From: Gnetum montanum
Lineage: Eukaryota; Streptophyta; Gnetopsida; Gnetales; Gnetaceae
NCBI GenBank assembly: GCA_015680685.1
Contig: MNCI01034009.1
Span: 843,206-907,205, forward strand
Reading direction: 5' to 3'
DNA length: 64,000 nucleotides
A model generated the notes under the pieces. That model did no database searches, was not told the DNA's origin, and saw only the letters and a list, made by a program, of their open reading frames with translations. The stretch's first letter is position 1. Every line of letters starts with the position of its first letter. Shown here piece after piece: positions 13,138 through 25,800 of this stretch. The position numbers and the translations under genes were made by a program.

Positions 13138-15010
13138 CAGTGGGGAACATTGCACAATACAGGAGTTCACTCCTGTAGATTCTCACCCATCGTCAGTAAC
13201 CGGTGTACCCATCGTCAGTAACCGGTGTAGGCGCACGTCATTAGGTTCCTCCACGCGTTATCCGGATAAAATCCCATTCTCTCTCTAAAAATGTGTTGGC
13301 AGTAACTAGTGCGGGTGCACGTCATCTCCGTGCATTATCCGCATATAATCCCATCCTCCCTGGAAATTATCCATTTTGTTAATTTCCGACATTTTAATTA
13401 AAATGGATGAGCCACTCTAATATTTAATATATAACTATACCAGATAATTATATAATATATTAAGAATTATATAATATATTAAGGATTAGGAGTTTAGAAA
13501 TAAAATTTATGAAATAATAACAAAATTATTATATATTTGAAGGTAACTTGGGCAGTTATATCAAATTTGATTTAATAACTATTATTCATTAGAGAAATTA
13601 TAAAGTTATAAAGTTATTATTATTATACAATAGAATAGTAATCCTTAATAGTAATTATATTGATATATTATAAATTACTATTAGTAAAAATTCGGCTAAT
13701 CCAGTATATAATATTCTTTTTTGTGAATTGAGCATGGGTTGTTTGTCGAAAATAAATTTGAGTTACACCAAGCAAGTAGGTAGGCACATTCTCTTCCGAT
13801 CACATGATACCTTACAAAAATGATCATGCCATGTTCTCCTCAATCCTCATCAATGCAAAGCCTTTTCAATATATATCACTTTTTTTATGATTATAATAAT
13901 AATTATAAAGTTGTCTTGGTTTATTTTTGCCATCCATGCAATTCCTGTTTATTTTTACAAGCAGGTTGACATCAAGTCATAACTTACTGTTTTTTATTAC
14001 TCTAGAACTTGATGGCATCATATAGTTATTCTGTTCCATCTAGTTATTATGTTTACGAACCCAATGTGGATGCCCATCTAGCTCATACACTAAGAGCATT
14101 ACAAGCAATGATATTTTTCCAATATAACTCTTGATCTTGATATCTAATTAATTCGGGTTCATTAATATTAAGATTTGTCCATTTTCCTACACTTTCTATA
14201 ATTGCATACCATTTTGTGGATTTTTTAATTTCATTTGTAACTTGCATTTAATTTCTATATTATTTCCTGGTGGTTCTAGATGTGTTTTAATATTTTTCAG
14301 AGATTATGCTATATGACATTATTTATCACTTATTGACTGATCAATAACAAGGTAAGACTATGAAGGATAATATTGAGTTATACATTTCTATTTTGACTAT
14401 GTGTAAAAAGTTGTGAGTTCCAACACCCCCTCCCTCCTCTTCCCTTGACTAATTACCATTTTTCATTTTAAACTCAAGTGAATCTAATCTTTGCTGGTTT
14501 TCATTGGGTTTTTTTTTTTCTTTTTTCTTCCTGTTTCCCTTCTAATAATTTCCCCTCCTTAAAGCTTGTAAGATATAGCGAATTTTTGTAATCGGATACC
14601 AGGATAGCCGAAGTATGGTTATGAAAAGTTCAAAGATAAAAAGATGAAACGTGGCAAATGGTCAAAATGAAAATATGTTCGTTTCGGATAACCTGTGGAG
14701 GACATCTGTAACCTACCAGTATCCCATGTCATATCAGCTTTGAAAACATAAAACATAAACATCAGATGTCCAACACCAGCAGCTTAGGCCATTCGATTAA
14801 AAGAAAACATCTAAAATCATGAACCGAAAAACCCAACACACACACCCAGCCACCCACCCACAAAATTTCATTCAGAAACCCTAACCAATTCAATTAAAGT
14901 TTCTGAAAGTAACAAAATGGTGGAGGAACGATGTGCACCCGCACCGATTACTAGCGGTGGGTGAGAATCTACGTGAGTCAACTCTCATATTGTGCAATGT
15001 TCCCACACTG
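13138..15010. mobile_element. Non-autonomous DNA-transposon-like element with long inverted ends
   Basis: Outer ends read CAGTGGGGAACATTGCAC at the left and GTGCAATGTTCCCACACTG at the right, and the similarity continues inward about 85-115 bp (TAGATTCTCACCCAYCGYYAGTAA, GTTCCTCCAC), with a 21-bp word (CCCATCGTCAGTAACCGGTG) duplicated in the left arm and a third, diverged copy at about 13303-13370. The interior of roughly 1.65 kb is very AT-rich and has no transposase frame. Ends beginning CAGTG recall hAT elements and the arm length recalls Mutator-like elements, but I could not identify a clean target duplication, so superfamily is open. It sits between PRORP and the PPR gene. Confidence 0.65.
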
Positions 15011-15142
15011 ATTTCTCGGCCAGTGATCTTTGAAATCACCTTGATAGCCGAATGGCAGTCTCCTCACAGTTGAAGATTCTTAAAAATAATGACTGGAAGT
15101 TGAAGAGGTATATTGATAAGTCCAAATACAACAGCAAGCTTT

Positions 15143-17131
15143 TCACTGTGATGGCATAGATTGCCTTCCTTTTGTTCCCTCTTCAATGTCATGCAACGAT
15201 AAGCTTTTGGCAGAAACACAGCCCGCATCTTTCATCTGTCCCGATAGCCTTTCCAGCTCTGCATAAACTCTTTCTTTTTGTGGAATGTTACTGTCTCCAA
15301 ACAGAAAGGTATGCTTTTTGTCCTTCCCTTCAAGCCAACTACATCCTGGTTTCTTTCTGATTCCCCTTTCATTCATGATTGCCCAAATCTTCTCAGCATC
15401 ATTATATCTGCCCATGGCAGAATACAGGTTTGAAATCAACACATTATGGCTGGGGTTTTCAGTACAAGTATTCAGAAGAGAATCTGCAGCAATTCCCCCA
15501 ATTTCTAGGTTGGAAATTTTCTTGCAAGCAGTGAGCAAAGACGCCCAGATGGTTGCAGACGGCGATATTGGCATGTCTTTTATGAAATCATATGCTTCAT
15601 TAACTTTTCCAGCCCGTCCAAGGAGATCCACTATGCAACAGTAGTGTTCTAACAAGGGTTCTATACCATAAGTATCAATCATGGAATTAAAGTAATACTG
15701 ACCTGTCTCAAGAAGGCCTACATGACAACAAGCATTAAGAATCTTAACAAAGGTAATTGGATTTGGCTTCACAGCCAAACCTTCCATTCTCTTAAAAACT
15801 TGCACAGCTTCCTTAGCAAGGCCATGCATTGCATACCCTCCAATCATGACATTCCACGAAACCACATCTCTATCACATATTTCATCAAAAGCCAGAGAAG
15901 CCCTATCCAAATTACCACACTTCGCATACATATCCACAAGAGCATTTCCCACTTGATTCTGGTTAACAAACCCACATTTTATCACAGATGCATGAATGAT
16001 CTTACCTTCCAAAGCAGCAGTTGAACTAGCACATGCAGACAACCCACTTGCAAAAGTGGCAGCATCAGGTCTGCAACCACTTCTCTGCATGTATCTGAAC
16101 AACTCTAGGGCCTCATTGAAAACTCCATATCGTGAATGCCTTGCAATCATGGTGTTCCATGAAATCACAGTCTTCTCAGGCATTTTCCAGAAGAAATCCA
16201 AAGCTTCATGCAGGTACCCATTCTGCACATACCCTGCCAACATCGTATTCCATGAAATAGGATCCGGGTTAGGCATCCTCTGAAATATCTTCAAAGCATC
16301 AACAACAAGGCCATTCTTGGCAAGCCCACTGATCATGTGGTTCCAGGAAATTACACCCCTATTGGGCATCTTGTCAAACAAAGTTCTAGCCTTGTCTACT
16401 TGCCCACATTGCATATGCCCTGCAATCAAAGCATTCCATGAGACCTCATCCCTTTCTGGCATAATATCAAACAATTTCAAAGCTAAATCCATCTCCCCTC
16501 TTCTCACATACCCCAGAATCATAGCATTCCAAGCGGCTAAATTTTTCCTGGGTACCTGCATTAAAAACTTTCGGGCCAAATCAAATAGGCCATTATCAAC
16601 GTACCCAACAATCACGGTATTCCAGGTGACAAGATCCGGATATGACATTTCATCAAACACCTGGCGTGCATCCTCTGCTCTTTGACATCTAAAGTACATG
16701 TCAATTAGTGCGTTAACAGCATGACTATCATTCTGAAATCCATTTCTTATTACAATATGATGAATTTGTCGGCCTAAATACAAATCTCCTACCTTCGCAC
16801 AAGCGGAAAGAGTGCATGGAATTGTGAAAGCATCTGGCATGATGAAATCCTTCTGCATTTTGCTGAACAGGGGTAAAGCCTGTCTGGGAATTTCATGTTT
16901 TGCATAAGCACTGATAATTGCCGTGTATGAGATCACGTTTTTCTTGGGTATTTCTTCGAACAGCTGGCGCGCATCTTGCAGAGCAACCTTCACTTTGCCA
17001 TAAGCAGATATTAGTTTGCTGATTGCACAGACGTTTTCGGTGAAACCTGATTGGATTATAAGCGCGTGTGCGATTTTAATCTCTGGCAAGGATTTTGAAG
17101 AGAAAAGCAGTTGTAATTTTCCCTGAACCAT
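15143..17131 (-). CDS. PLS-class pentatricopeptide repeat protein, E/E+ subgroup
   Basis: Intronless, 662 residues, typical of plant organelle RNA-binding PPR proteins. Such proteins usually specify C-to-U editing sites in mitochondria or plastids. The middle shows a run of short S-type repeats, each with a SWN-like core (TWNTVI, AWNAMI, SWNALI, SWNHMI, SWNTML, SWNTMI), flanked by P and L repeats. The C-terminus has the E domain (IWASLLTAC..., MNERGIRKKPGCSWLE) and an E+ stretch (HTFLFGDSNIPQ..., YAELERLSGQMKDAG) and stops after SLSLHDIEEGTKG, so the catalytic DYW deaminase domain (HSEKLA, CGDCH) is absent. It would need a deaminase partner if it edits. The frame opens at a TTG with a stop six codons further upstream; the first ATG is at 17131, which I use. 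No strong transit peptide is obvious. The RNA target cannot be read from the sequence. Confidence 0.93.
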   Translation of the reverse strand: MVQGKLQLLFSSKSLPEIKIAHALIIQSGFTENVCAISKLISAYGKVKVALQDARQLFEEIPKKNVISYTAIISAYAKHEIPRQALPLFSKMQKDFIMPDAFTIPCTLSACAKVGDLYLGRQIHHIVIRNGFQNDSHAVNALIDMYFRCQRAEDARQVFDEMSYPDLVTWNTVIVGYVDNGLFDLARKFLMQVPRKNLAAWNAMILGYVRRGEMDLALKLFDIMPERDEVSWNALIAGHMQCGQVDKARTLFDKMPNRGVISWNHMISGLAKNGLVVDALKIFQRMPNPDPISWNTMLAGYVQNGYLHEALDFFWKMPEKTVISWNTMIARHSRYGVFNEALELFRYMQRSGCRPDAATFASGLSACASSTAALEGKIIHASVIKCGFVNQNQVGNALVDMYAKCGNLDRASLAFDEICDRDVVSWNVMIGGYAMHGLAKEAVQVFKRMEGLAVKPNPITFVKILNACCHVGLLETGQYYFNSMIDTYGIEPLLEHYCCIVDLLGRAGKVNEAYDFIKDMPISPSATIWASLLTACKKISNLEIGGIAADSLLNTCTENPSHNVLISNLYSAMGRYNDAEKIWAIMNERGIRKKPGCSWLEGKDKKHTFLFGDSNIPQKERVYAELERLSGQMKDAGCVSAKSLSLHDIEEGTKGRQSMPSQ

Positions 17132-17690
17132 GTTTCGAGCATAAAATTGAATCTTAGAATACGGTGGACCATCGAGATGCAGAGAATTGATCAACTGCCA
17201 ACCGATACCGTGCTACCGTACGGAGATAGAACACTTGTAGCAATACGCTCCGCGAGGCTCAAATTTAAACCAGTCGATGCTATTTTACCGTTCAAAAATA
17301 ATCTAAAAATCAATGCGCCGGAAGCATTAAATGTATTTTTTTAAAAAATTCTTACCGAATTTCTCTAGTATTTATTCTCTGCGCGTTGTGAATGTAATAT
17401 GTTATCTAGTTATTGGTCTTAGTCTAGCGATAAGAAAACTTCAAATTATGGGTTTGAACTTGGTGGACAATGTTGAGATATAAAGTTCTAATTCTTTTCT
17501 TATCTCAAAATTAGGGATGAGCATTTGAACAATGAAGTGTTAACCTAGTGGTAAGACTTTTGATTTGAAAGCTCTATGTCGAAGGTTTGATTCGAACTAA
17601 ACATCTTGGGGTGTAACTATATTACAATTAGGTGTACCTAAATCCTTGCACTTTTTTTTGAAAGCATATAGAGCCATTGAAACTTCCAAG
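17132..17690 (+). repeat. PPR 5' flank and two degenerate tRNA-derived SINE copies
   Basis: At about 17528-17660 a SINE unit begins AACAATGAAGTGTTAACC, has an A-box-like CTAGTGGTAAGA and a B-box-like GGTTTGATTCGAAC, and ends in a T-rich stretch. A more decayed relative lies at about 17405-17510 (CTAGCGATAAGAAAAC, GGGTTTGAACTTG). Related copies occur at six or more other places in the window. The first 200 bases are the PPR upstream region. Confidence 0.6.
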
Positions 17691-18180
17691 CTATTCTTTC
17701 TCTGATGCACTTCTCCCACTTGTAATTGTTCATATAAATGAGATTCAAATATTTAAAAGAATCTACTATTTACACATTAGTACCTCCAAAATGAAAGATA
17801 TAGCAAGCATTTCTTATACCCCATATCATCAATTTGGTTTTATTCACTTGAAGATCAAATGAGTAACAATAATTTTTGTAAAATTTGCAACATATTTTGC
17901 ATACCTTATACAGTAGTGGAAACCAAAGTAGCATCATTTGTATACAAAAGAACATTCATTATTTGGGATCCAATTTTGATAGCATGACTATATTGCTTGT
18001 TGCATAACCACTTGTACATGTCATTAATAAATATACCAAAAAGAGTTGGAGAAAATAGACAACCTTGCTTAACTCCTATTTTGTTTAGGAATTGAAAATT
18101 TTCCCTAAATTACTATCTATAATTCAATAATAACTTCAAAATTTTTGTAAGCCATGTTGCTTCACCATATAATCACTTTC
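17690..18180 (-). mobile_element. Decayed non-LTR reverse-transcriptase fragment (non-L1 clade)
   Basis: Read on the minus strand the segment gives GVKQGC.FSPTLFGIFIND followed by ...AIKIGSQI.NVLLYTNDATLVS, resembling RT motifs 4 and 5 (QGCPLSPTLF and the YADD region, here YTND). Frameshifts and stops interrupt it. A second fragment of this type lies at 36150-36420. It sits between the PPR gene and the ceramide kinase 3' end. Confidence 0.55.
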
Positions 18181-19854
18181 TCATACAATCTTTCAATTGC
18201 TACAACTAATTCTGAAGGGAGGCCAATTTTTTTTGCAAGCACAACCATAACTTTGTGTGAACTATTGTTTTGCAAACTCCACATTGTGTTTGAGAATAAC
18301 TAAGTGATCAATAGTGAAGTGATTTTGATTAGACTTCAATTTAATTAAAACGAATTCACAAGTTTTGTTGAATGGGCTACTACTTGTCACACAACACTTC
18401 AACTAGAGATCCATACATAAGCTCAATGCTCATCTTGATAAGCATGATCTTAAAGCCTAATATCTTTTAGAGTAGCTACACCCAAACTTCACAACCTTAA
18501 AAAAGGTATACCTTACTATCATTTTAAATTATGGCACTTAAAGCATATCTCACTAGGACTAAATACAAAAATTCTTGATTTAGCCTAATGGTAATTGATT
18601 TAGAAGGTTTGAGTTATGAGTTCAATTCTTATAGGCAATGCTAAATTATGAAATTATAATTTAACTATAAATATTATTCATTACAAGACTCAACAATGGC
18701 AGAACAAATACAAAATGTGTTTGTTAAGATTACAATTGATAATCAACTACGACTTTCAGCCAAAACCTGACAAGATGATCTTTGCATATAATGGTCCTGT
18801 GGTAGCTTAAAATTCTTTTGTTAATTAACAATTATAAGCTTAGCTTGTAACACATTTTTGATATCAAGAATACTGCTAAGAATTGACTTACATAATTGTA
18901 CAAGGAAACTATAATTTTATTATATGTCCAAAAAAGTTAGAATCAAAAATCAAACCATAAAAAAAATTTTATGGTTAATTCTAAATATCTGGAAAAGGAA
19001 TGTCGAAATAAAATAAGATTTAACTAATCAAGTTTTTCAATCTTATGGCATTATTCTTCCCTTTCTTTAAGTATCATGTTGTTTTCGACAACTGATACCG
19101 TAAAATTTCCATGGTTACTAGAGTGATTTGTAAGATCCCAAACAATTGTGTTTCTTCCAATCTTACTTTCTCATTGATAAATCTTGTTCTGTTAAAAAAA
19201 TCATATCACTCTGATCTGCAGCTTGATTCCATTCTAACATGTTTTCTGATAGGGAACTATCCCAAGATAGCGCAAATTTTTCTTATTAATATTGTTCAAG
19301 CAAGGCTAGTTCTACGAGTACGAAAAATGTAACCGATGTTCACATGCCACTGAATAAGGCTGATATAGAAAAGCTGTAACAAGTTTTGAAATAAAAATAC
19401 GCAAAAAAGATACAGTAAGGTGTATCTTTTGTACCTTTCCAGACATTAATCTGGTACAGAATTTCGAGAATACGTATTGGTTGAATCTGTATAAACAAGA
19501 GTTGATCAATATTTAGCGTATAGTTTTCAATGTAGTTGTTTAACAATAAAGTTACATTTCAACAAAGAAATTAGATTTACATCAGTCCTCAAAAATTGCA
19601 GGACCATCAAGTTAAGGACATCGTTGCAAAATATCTCATATAATGATACTCTTCATTTTATCTAGTAAAAGATTAAGTTCATGCATGCATGTTGCAGCTT
19701 CATATACCTTTAAGATATTTGCCATGAACTTTGAGAAACTGGCATGACTGGACGTAATGGATGCTTTAAGAAAAAATATCAATGCACGTCCATGAAAAGA
19801 TGGATTTAATATAATGGAATGAGGATACACCCAGTTACTTCATGGAAAAGATCA
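18181..19854. other. Intergenic DNA with one SINE remnant; ceramide kinase 3' flank
   Basis: A SINE-like unit lies at about 18573-18670 (AGCCTAATGGTAATTG, GAGTTCAATTC). The rest is AT-rich with no supported gene. The right end must contain the ceramide kinase 3' UTR, since its stop codon is at 19855-19857 on the minus strand. Confidence 0.5.
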
Positions 19855-22800
19855 TTAGAACTCGGGTCCTGCAGCAAATAAACTGATCAAACCTCGAAAA
19901 GCTTGAGCAGATAGTTTGTGCCCTTGGAAAAGTTCACCATCAACGTTCCAAACACTTTCAGCACCATGGGAAACAAAGGTAAAAGCAGGTGTCTGTTTTC
20001 ATGCAAGCAACACATAGTCAGGGAGCAAAATTATGAAATGTAGACATAACTCAACCCAAGAAAATTCTAAAGGAGCTTCGGCAGTGAAACTAATATGATA
20101 CCTTTTGATGCTCAACAAATTCAAAATCTAGAGGATCCGAACCTCTCTTCGTCAGTCGAACAAGATGTCTAAAAAAACACATAAAAGGTGAATGAATATT
20201 TCTTTCCCAAAAAGTACGATCCGCTAAGAAGAATGTGATGAGGTACAACAAAACAGGAGACGGAGTTTCTGAACCTCAGAATAGGCGTGCAATCAGAAGA
20301 ATCACAAACGATCAATAATTTAAATGATATAGGAAACTAGGATCCTTATAAAATATTATGCGAAATACTATGAGAAAGTGTTATATTTGGTTTTCTTTCT
20401 AAAGACGATTAACCAAATTAATGATTCCAGGCAAAAACTCTTATGTGCCAACCTGCTACGGTTCAAAAAGATGATAGGTTTTTTTCTGTTAAGGTTAGGA
20501 AATTGCATTAGCATCTATCCTACCAAGTTGTTTAAGACGTAATAGTTAGGCCAGCAAAATAAAACGAATTTCAGTTTAACAAGAAAATATTAATATGTAC
20601 CTCACAAACCCTTGATGTATGAATAAATGAAAACCTGCAGATACAATGAAGAGTACAACGTGCATATTAAACACATTCAAAGTCCAAGAAGAATAGCTAC
20701 ATAAATGTAGATGGTTCTTGAATCTTAATATGTTCTATCCTTGTACGATGTTGACAAAGTGGACAAAAAGTTTTTGGCTCTCGCATTACAATCTCTCAAG
20801 CATTATTATTTCTTACGGATCAAAGCACACAAAGGCTTATGAGTCCTGTTCTGCTACAGGTAGATGGAAATTTCGAAATGGAATGCAGACATTCATTTGC
20901 ACTGGTTGCATCTACAACAGTTGTGCTTGGAGATGATTCATGAGGTCTAAGAGGCCTATACTTCTACTGTAGAGGGTGGATGGTCTGAGGATGCTGGGAT
21001 CAAATAATGGAAGGCATTAAGTGAAAAATTCAAACACATGCTTCAATCAGGAAAAATAAGAATACCATCAAAGAGATGAAGGATGGAGATCATGCAACAG
21101 TCCAGTCAAAGGAAGAGATTGGTAACAAAATCCAATCCTTTTACCAAATGTAGCTCAATTTGGGGCATGTAGCTGAACTAAATCAAATCCATAAGATTAC
21201 TAATCTTATTGACCATGCCCTAAACCAGGTAGATATTGACCAGCTTACCTCCTATCCAACAGAGCAAGAGATCTTTGAGGTTATCTATTCCATGGCATAT
21301 GAATGAATATACCTTTGAGTTTTCCAAAAGTTTTTGGGAAATCATCAAAAAAGATGTTATTGATGCAGTCTTTTAGTTCTAGTGCTGAGGCAAGATTCTC
21401 CTCTCCTGGAATGTTACCTGGGAGGAAGGATGTTGTAGATATTAGAGATTTCAAACCTATAAGCTTATGTATGTCACTATACTAATTAGGAATTTATACC
21501 CAACTTTATAGCAGCGGAGCAAGCAGGTTTTGTGGCCAAAAGATATATCCTAGATCAGGTTATGTTGGTTCAGAAACTGCTTCACTCAGGAACCTCACAA
21601 AAAAGAACTAGTCTAACCTGAGTTTGACATAACAAAAGCCTATGACACCATCAGTTCGGTGTACATATGGGCTGTGCTGGGAAATTCTGTTTTCCCCTTC
21701 ATCGAATCAGAAAGCTCCATTACTGTTTTGAAGGCTTGACCTTTTTCATCCTTTTCAATAGTCTAAAGGTTGGCAGCATTCATTCTTCAAATGGCCTGCC
21801 ACAGGGAATCCCATGTCTCCATTTCTTTTCATTCTAGCCATGGAGCGCCTTGGTTCTCTTCTTCATCATCTATCTTCTTTATGAGAAACTCGGCAAACTC
21901 AACCAAGGATTAACTTTTCTTTACACAGTCCTAGTTTGAGGATGATACTTTCCTGTTTTCAAATAGTGAACCTGTTCATGTTCACGAACTTCATGCAACT
22001 ATCCTACATTTTGTGGAGGTGTAACGCTTGAGAATCAATATGGTCAAGAGCAAACTTTTTAACTTTAGGATAGACAATCATAACTTTAAGCAGTACAGTC
22101 AACTGTTTGATTGTGCAATGGGCTCTTTGCCTACAATCTATCTTGCATTGCCTATTTTTGTGGGTAGGATAAAAAAGTCTCCTGGGAATGACGTATGTAG
22201 TAAGGTTACTGAAAGGATTAATGAATAGAAGGAAAAACCTCTGCCAATATTCTAGGTTTCTATCTGAAATTTTCATTACTAGATATGCTTCTTTATCAAT
22301 GCATGTCCCTTATATAGGAACCCTTGCCTCCTTGCCTATTTTCCATAATATCCAAGCATGAATGTTGTGTGTTGCTTCTAGAGGATGCCTTAGCAAGCCC
22401 TTGCTCATTTCAAAGCAACCAAGTTCTATAAATGTTCTGCATCACATCTAGGGAATCCCCTAGCATCTACAAAATCTTAAAGAAAACTCATCTATGGGAT
22501 TTGATAAGGTTTTACCGCTGGCTACCAACTTAATGCTAACCTTTTTGCATATGGAATTGGGACCATCATCATTATCCTAGCCTTATCCCAACTACATGGG
22601 ATCAGCTATATTAGTTCTTTAACATCATTCTCTTCTAATAAAGGCCAAATAAGCATTAACACCAAAATCTTCTATGTCCTTCTTTATACTAGCAAACAAT
22701 GTATCTTTTGATCTATCTTTTCGTTCGTTTCCCTTAACTTTAATAAAGCAACATCTTCTAACTTGAGCAGAGCATTCTTTGGTCTTCTTAATGCATGAAC

Positions 22801-25800
22801 AAACCATCTAAGTTGACTTTCCTTAATCTTCTCATCTATGAGTGTTACTCTCAAACTTTTCCTAATAAAAAAGCAGTTGATATGATTTTTCACAATCACA
22901 CCCAACATCCACCTTAGCATATGCATCCCTGCCACATCCACATGTTGAGATTGATGCTTTTTACCAAGTCAACATTCTGCACCATAAAGGATCACAAGTC
23001 TAATAGCAATTCTGTAGAACATAAACCTCAACCCAGAAGGGATTCTTCTATAAGAAAGCACACCACTAGCTTCCTGTCATTTCTTCCATCTTGCTTCAAT
23101 TTGTTTGTCACATCATTGTTAAACTCACCATCTATTCAAACAAGTAACCCCAAGTATTTGAATTACTTAAATTGAGTAACTTCCTGGTTTTGAATTCTAA
23201 TCTTCATGTCTTCATTACACACTTTTTCACTAAAAATGCAATACATATAATTCATTTTACTTCTAATCTTTAACCCCTTTGATTCTCAGATGTTTCTCCA
23301 ACTCTCCATTTTCATAGCCAAGACATACTTAGATTTATCCACCAATACAATATCATTAGCAAAGAGCATACACCAAGGGATATTATCTTGAATATCTTTA
23401 GTTAGCTCATCTACAATAATGGCAAACAAATAACAACGTAGAGCATATCCTTGATGTAGTCCTACCTTCACAAGAAAGTCTGAAGTCTCTCCATAGAGAG
23501 TGTAAACCCAAATTGTTGCTCCATACAATAGGACTAGCAATGACAAATAATCACCAACATGGAGTGGCCATCATAATCAATCAATTTGTTAATGATGAAG
23601 TGGTACAGGTATACTACAATGGTGATTGAATTAGAGGCATAAAAATTGTACTTGGAAATGAGGTCAATAACATCATTAGTGTATATACTCTACAAAGACC
23701 TACGTAATTCTATCAAGCAATATTTTTGGAATTCATCAAACCTAGAATAACATCTAAATGTTCAGTCACATTAGATCTACATCAAGGGTCTGAATTTAGT
23801 CCTTGTTTGATATTGTTATGGATACATTAACAATAAAAATACAAGGTGAAATCCTTTTTGTTGTATATCATTTGCATATGCTATTCTGTTGGTTGATACA
23901 TCTTAAGCAAATATTGCTTTTAAAATGGAAAAGTGGCAACAGGCTCTAGAATCAAAAAGCTTAAAAATTAGTAGTAGTAGGATAGAATACATGGATTGTA
24001 ATTTCATCAAAAGCATAAATAGTAATGGAATAAAAATAATAATTCAAGGCCAAAAATCCCTCATTGCAAATAACTGGACTACCTAAAATCAATGCTCTAC
24101 TCACATGATGAAATTGTTAAGGGTGTAATAAATAAGATTGAGACACAATTGTTAAATGGAGCTAGGTTAATGGCATTTTATGTTATAAAAGATCCCAATA
24201 GAACTAAAGAAAAAATGTTACAAGGCAGTTATCAGGCTTGTTATTTTATATAGTGCCAAATGTTGTGTTGTAAAAAAAAGCAACATGAATAATAAATCAA
24301 TGTGACAAAAATGGGAACATTTGGATACATGTTGAATGTTACAAGAAGAGATAAATTGCACAATACAAATATTAGAAGAAGACTTGGAGTTGCTTTTATC
24401 ACAGATAAGCTATATCCAAAGAAGATTAGATAGTTTGGCTATATCCAAAGAAGATTAGATAATGAGATTTTCAATAAAGGTTGCCACATCACAATTCTAG
24501 GAAATCCATCAAAAGACCAAAAAAGACATGAGAAAGAATGATTGAATATGATGTGAAAAATTGTGAATACATAATGATTTAACTCTTAATAAAACTGAAA
24601 CTGAAACTAAAATTAAAATTTTGTTGCGTCAATAGACCCTCCAGATATATTGGACAGTAGAAATATACATGCTATAAGTTTTGGAAACATCTTTAAGAAA
24701 ATTACTAAGTGTTCTTGGGAACATTTGGGACAAATCAACCAAATTTGCAACTACAATATCTCAACTATGTCTAATGTGAATGGAGAACATTGCAAGAAAA
24801 TGTGGCATTCATCTCTAATGCTATTTGTAATGCACAATCAGCATATCCATTCTTCATAAGAAATTTTGAGCCATCTACTTGTTTCAACTCTTCAATGATG
24901 AAATCCCATTTGTGCTCTGCTTATTGTGCATCGTAAATAATGAGGAATACCAACAAATAAATAGTTTGCCTTTGAATACAGACAAACAACAAAGGAGAAC
25001 TCATATAGCTGACCTTAGTTTATTAGGACAAGGCTAGGATGATGATGATGATGAATGGAAGGCAAAATTGTTATCTCAAGTAAGTCCTATTCCATTAATT
25101 ATCATGTTTGAAGGCTCCCTCAGTTATTCAATGTGATCTCTCTGACAACAAAGATACATATGATTAGTTGGAAGAAAGTATGTATGGTTAGAAGCAAGTC
25201 TTAATTTAAGAAGCCTAAAAAATATTAATGAAGTATTTTTGGGTAAAACTGGCTGGCAAACTTGCCACTTCTGATAGACTATGAGTTCAAATTATGTGGT
25301 CCAAATATCTTTATAATGGGTACACTTTCGTACATTTTAGAAATAATGAATGAACTTCGCAAGGTGGCACAACTTATTCTATGAAGAAGGCTGATGAGCT
25401 ATTCCAACTACCCAATCAAGGTATACTGCCTCTTAACCTACATGACTTTATCATTACCTCCTGATTAAAAATATTTCTAATCAAGCTTTTACAAGGTGAA
25501 GAATTACCAACATCAAAGCAGCATTATTCAAAACAATATTTGTACCTTATGCCAATAGGAAGCTGAAACTGTTAATCCTCTCTTTATATTGTGCTCCTTC
25601 ATTTGACAAATACAACACTTTTATCACAATCAGTCAAGCAAAGCAAGACCAGGTGGAGATACAATTAAAGATTTCTTGCTTATTTGGAAAGGCTTTGAAA
25701 ACTACGTTTGCAACCAATTAAAAGCAAGGGTTTGAAACAGGCTCCTTATCTATCTACGGTATGAACTTTTAATAAACAAGAACCAACACATCTTCATCCA

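Noticed and set aside
15172-16685. Plus-strand frames over the PPR gene
   Set aside because: Antisense shadows of the repeat-rich coding sequence.
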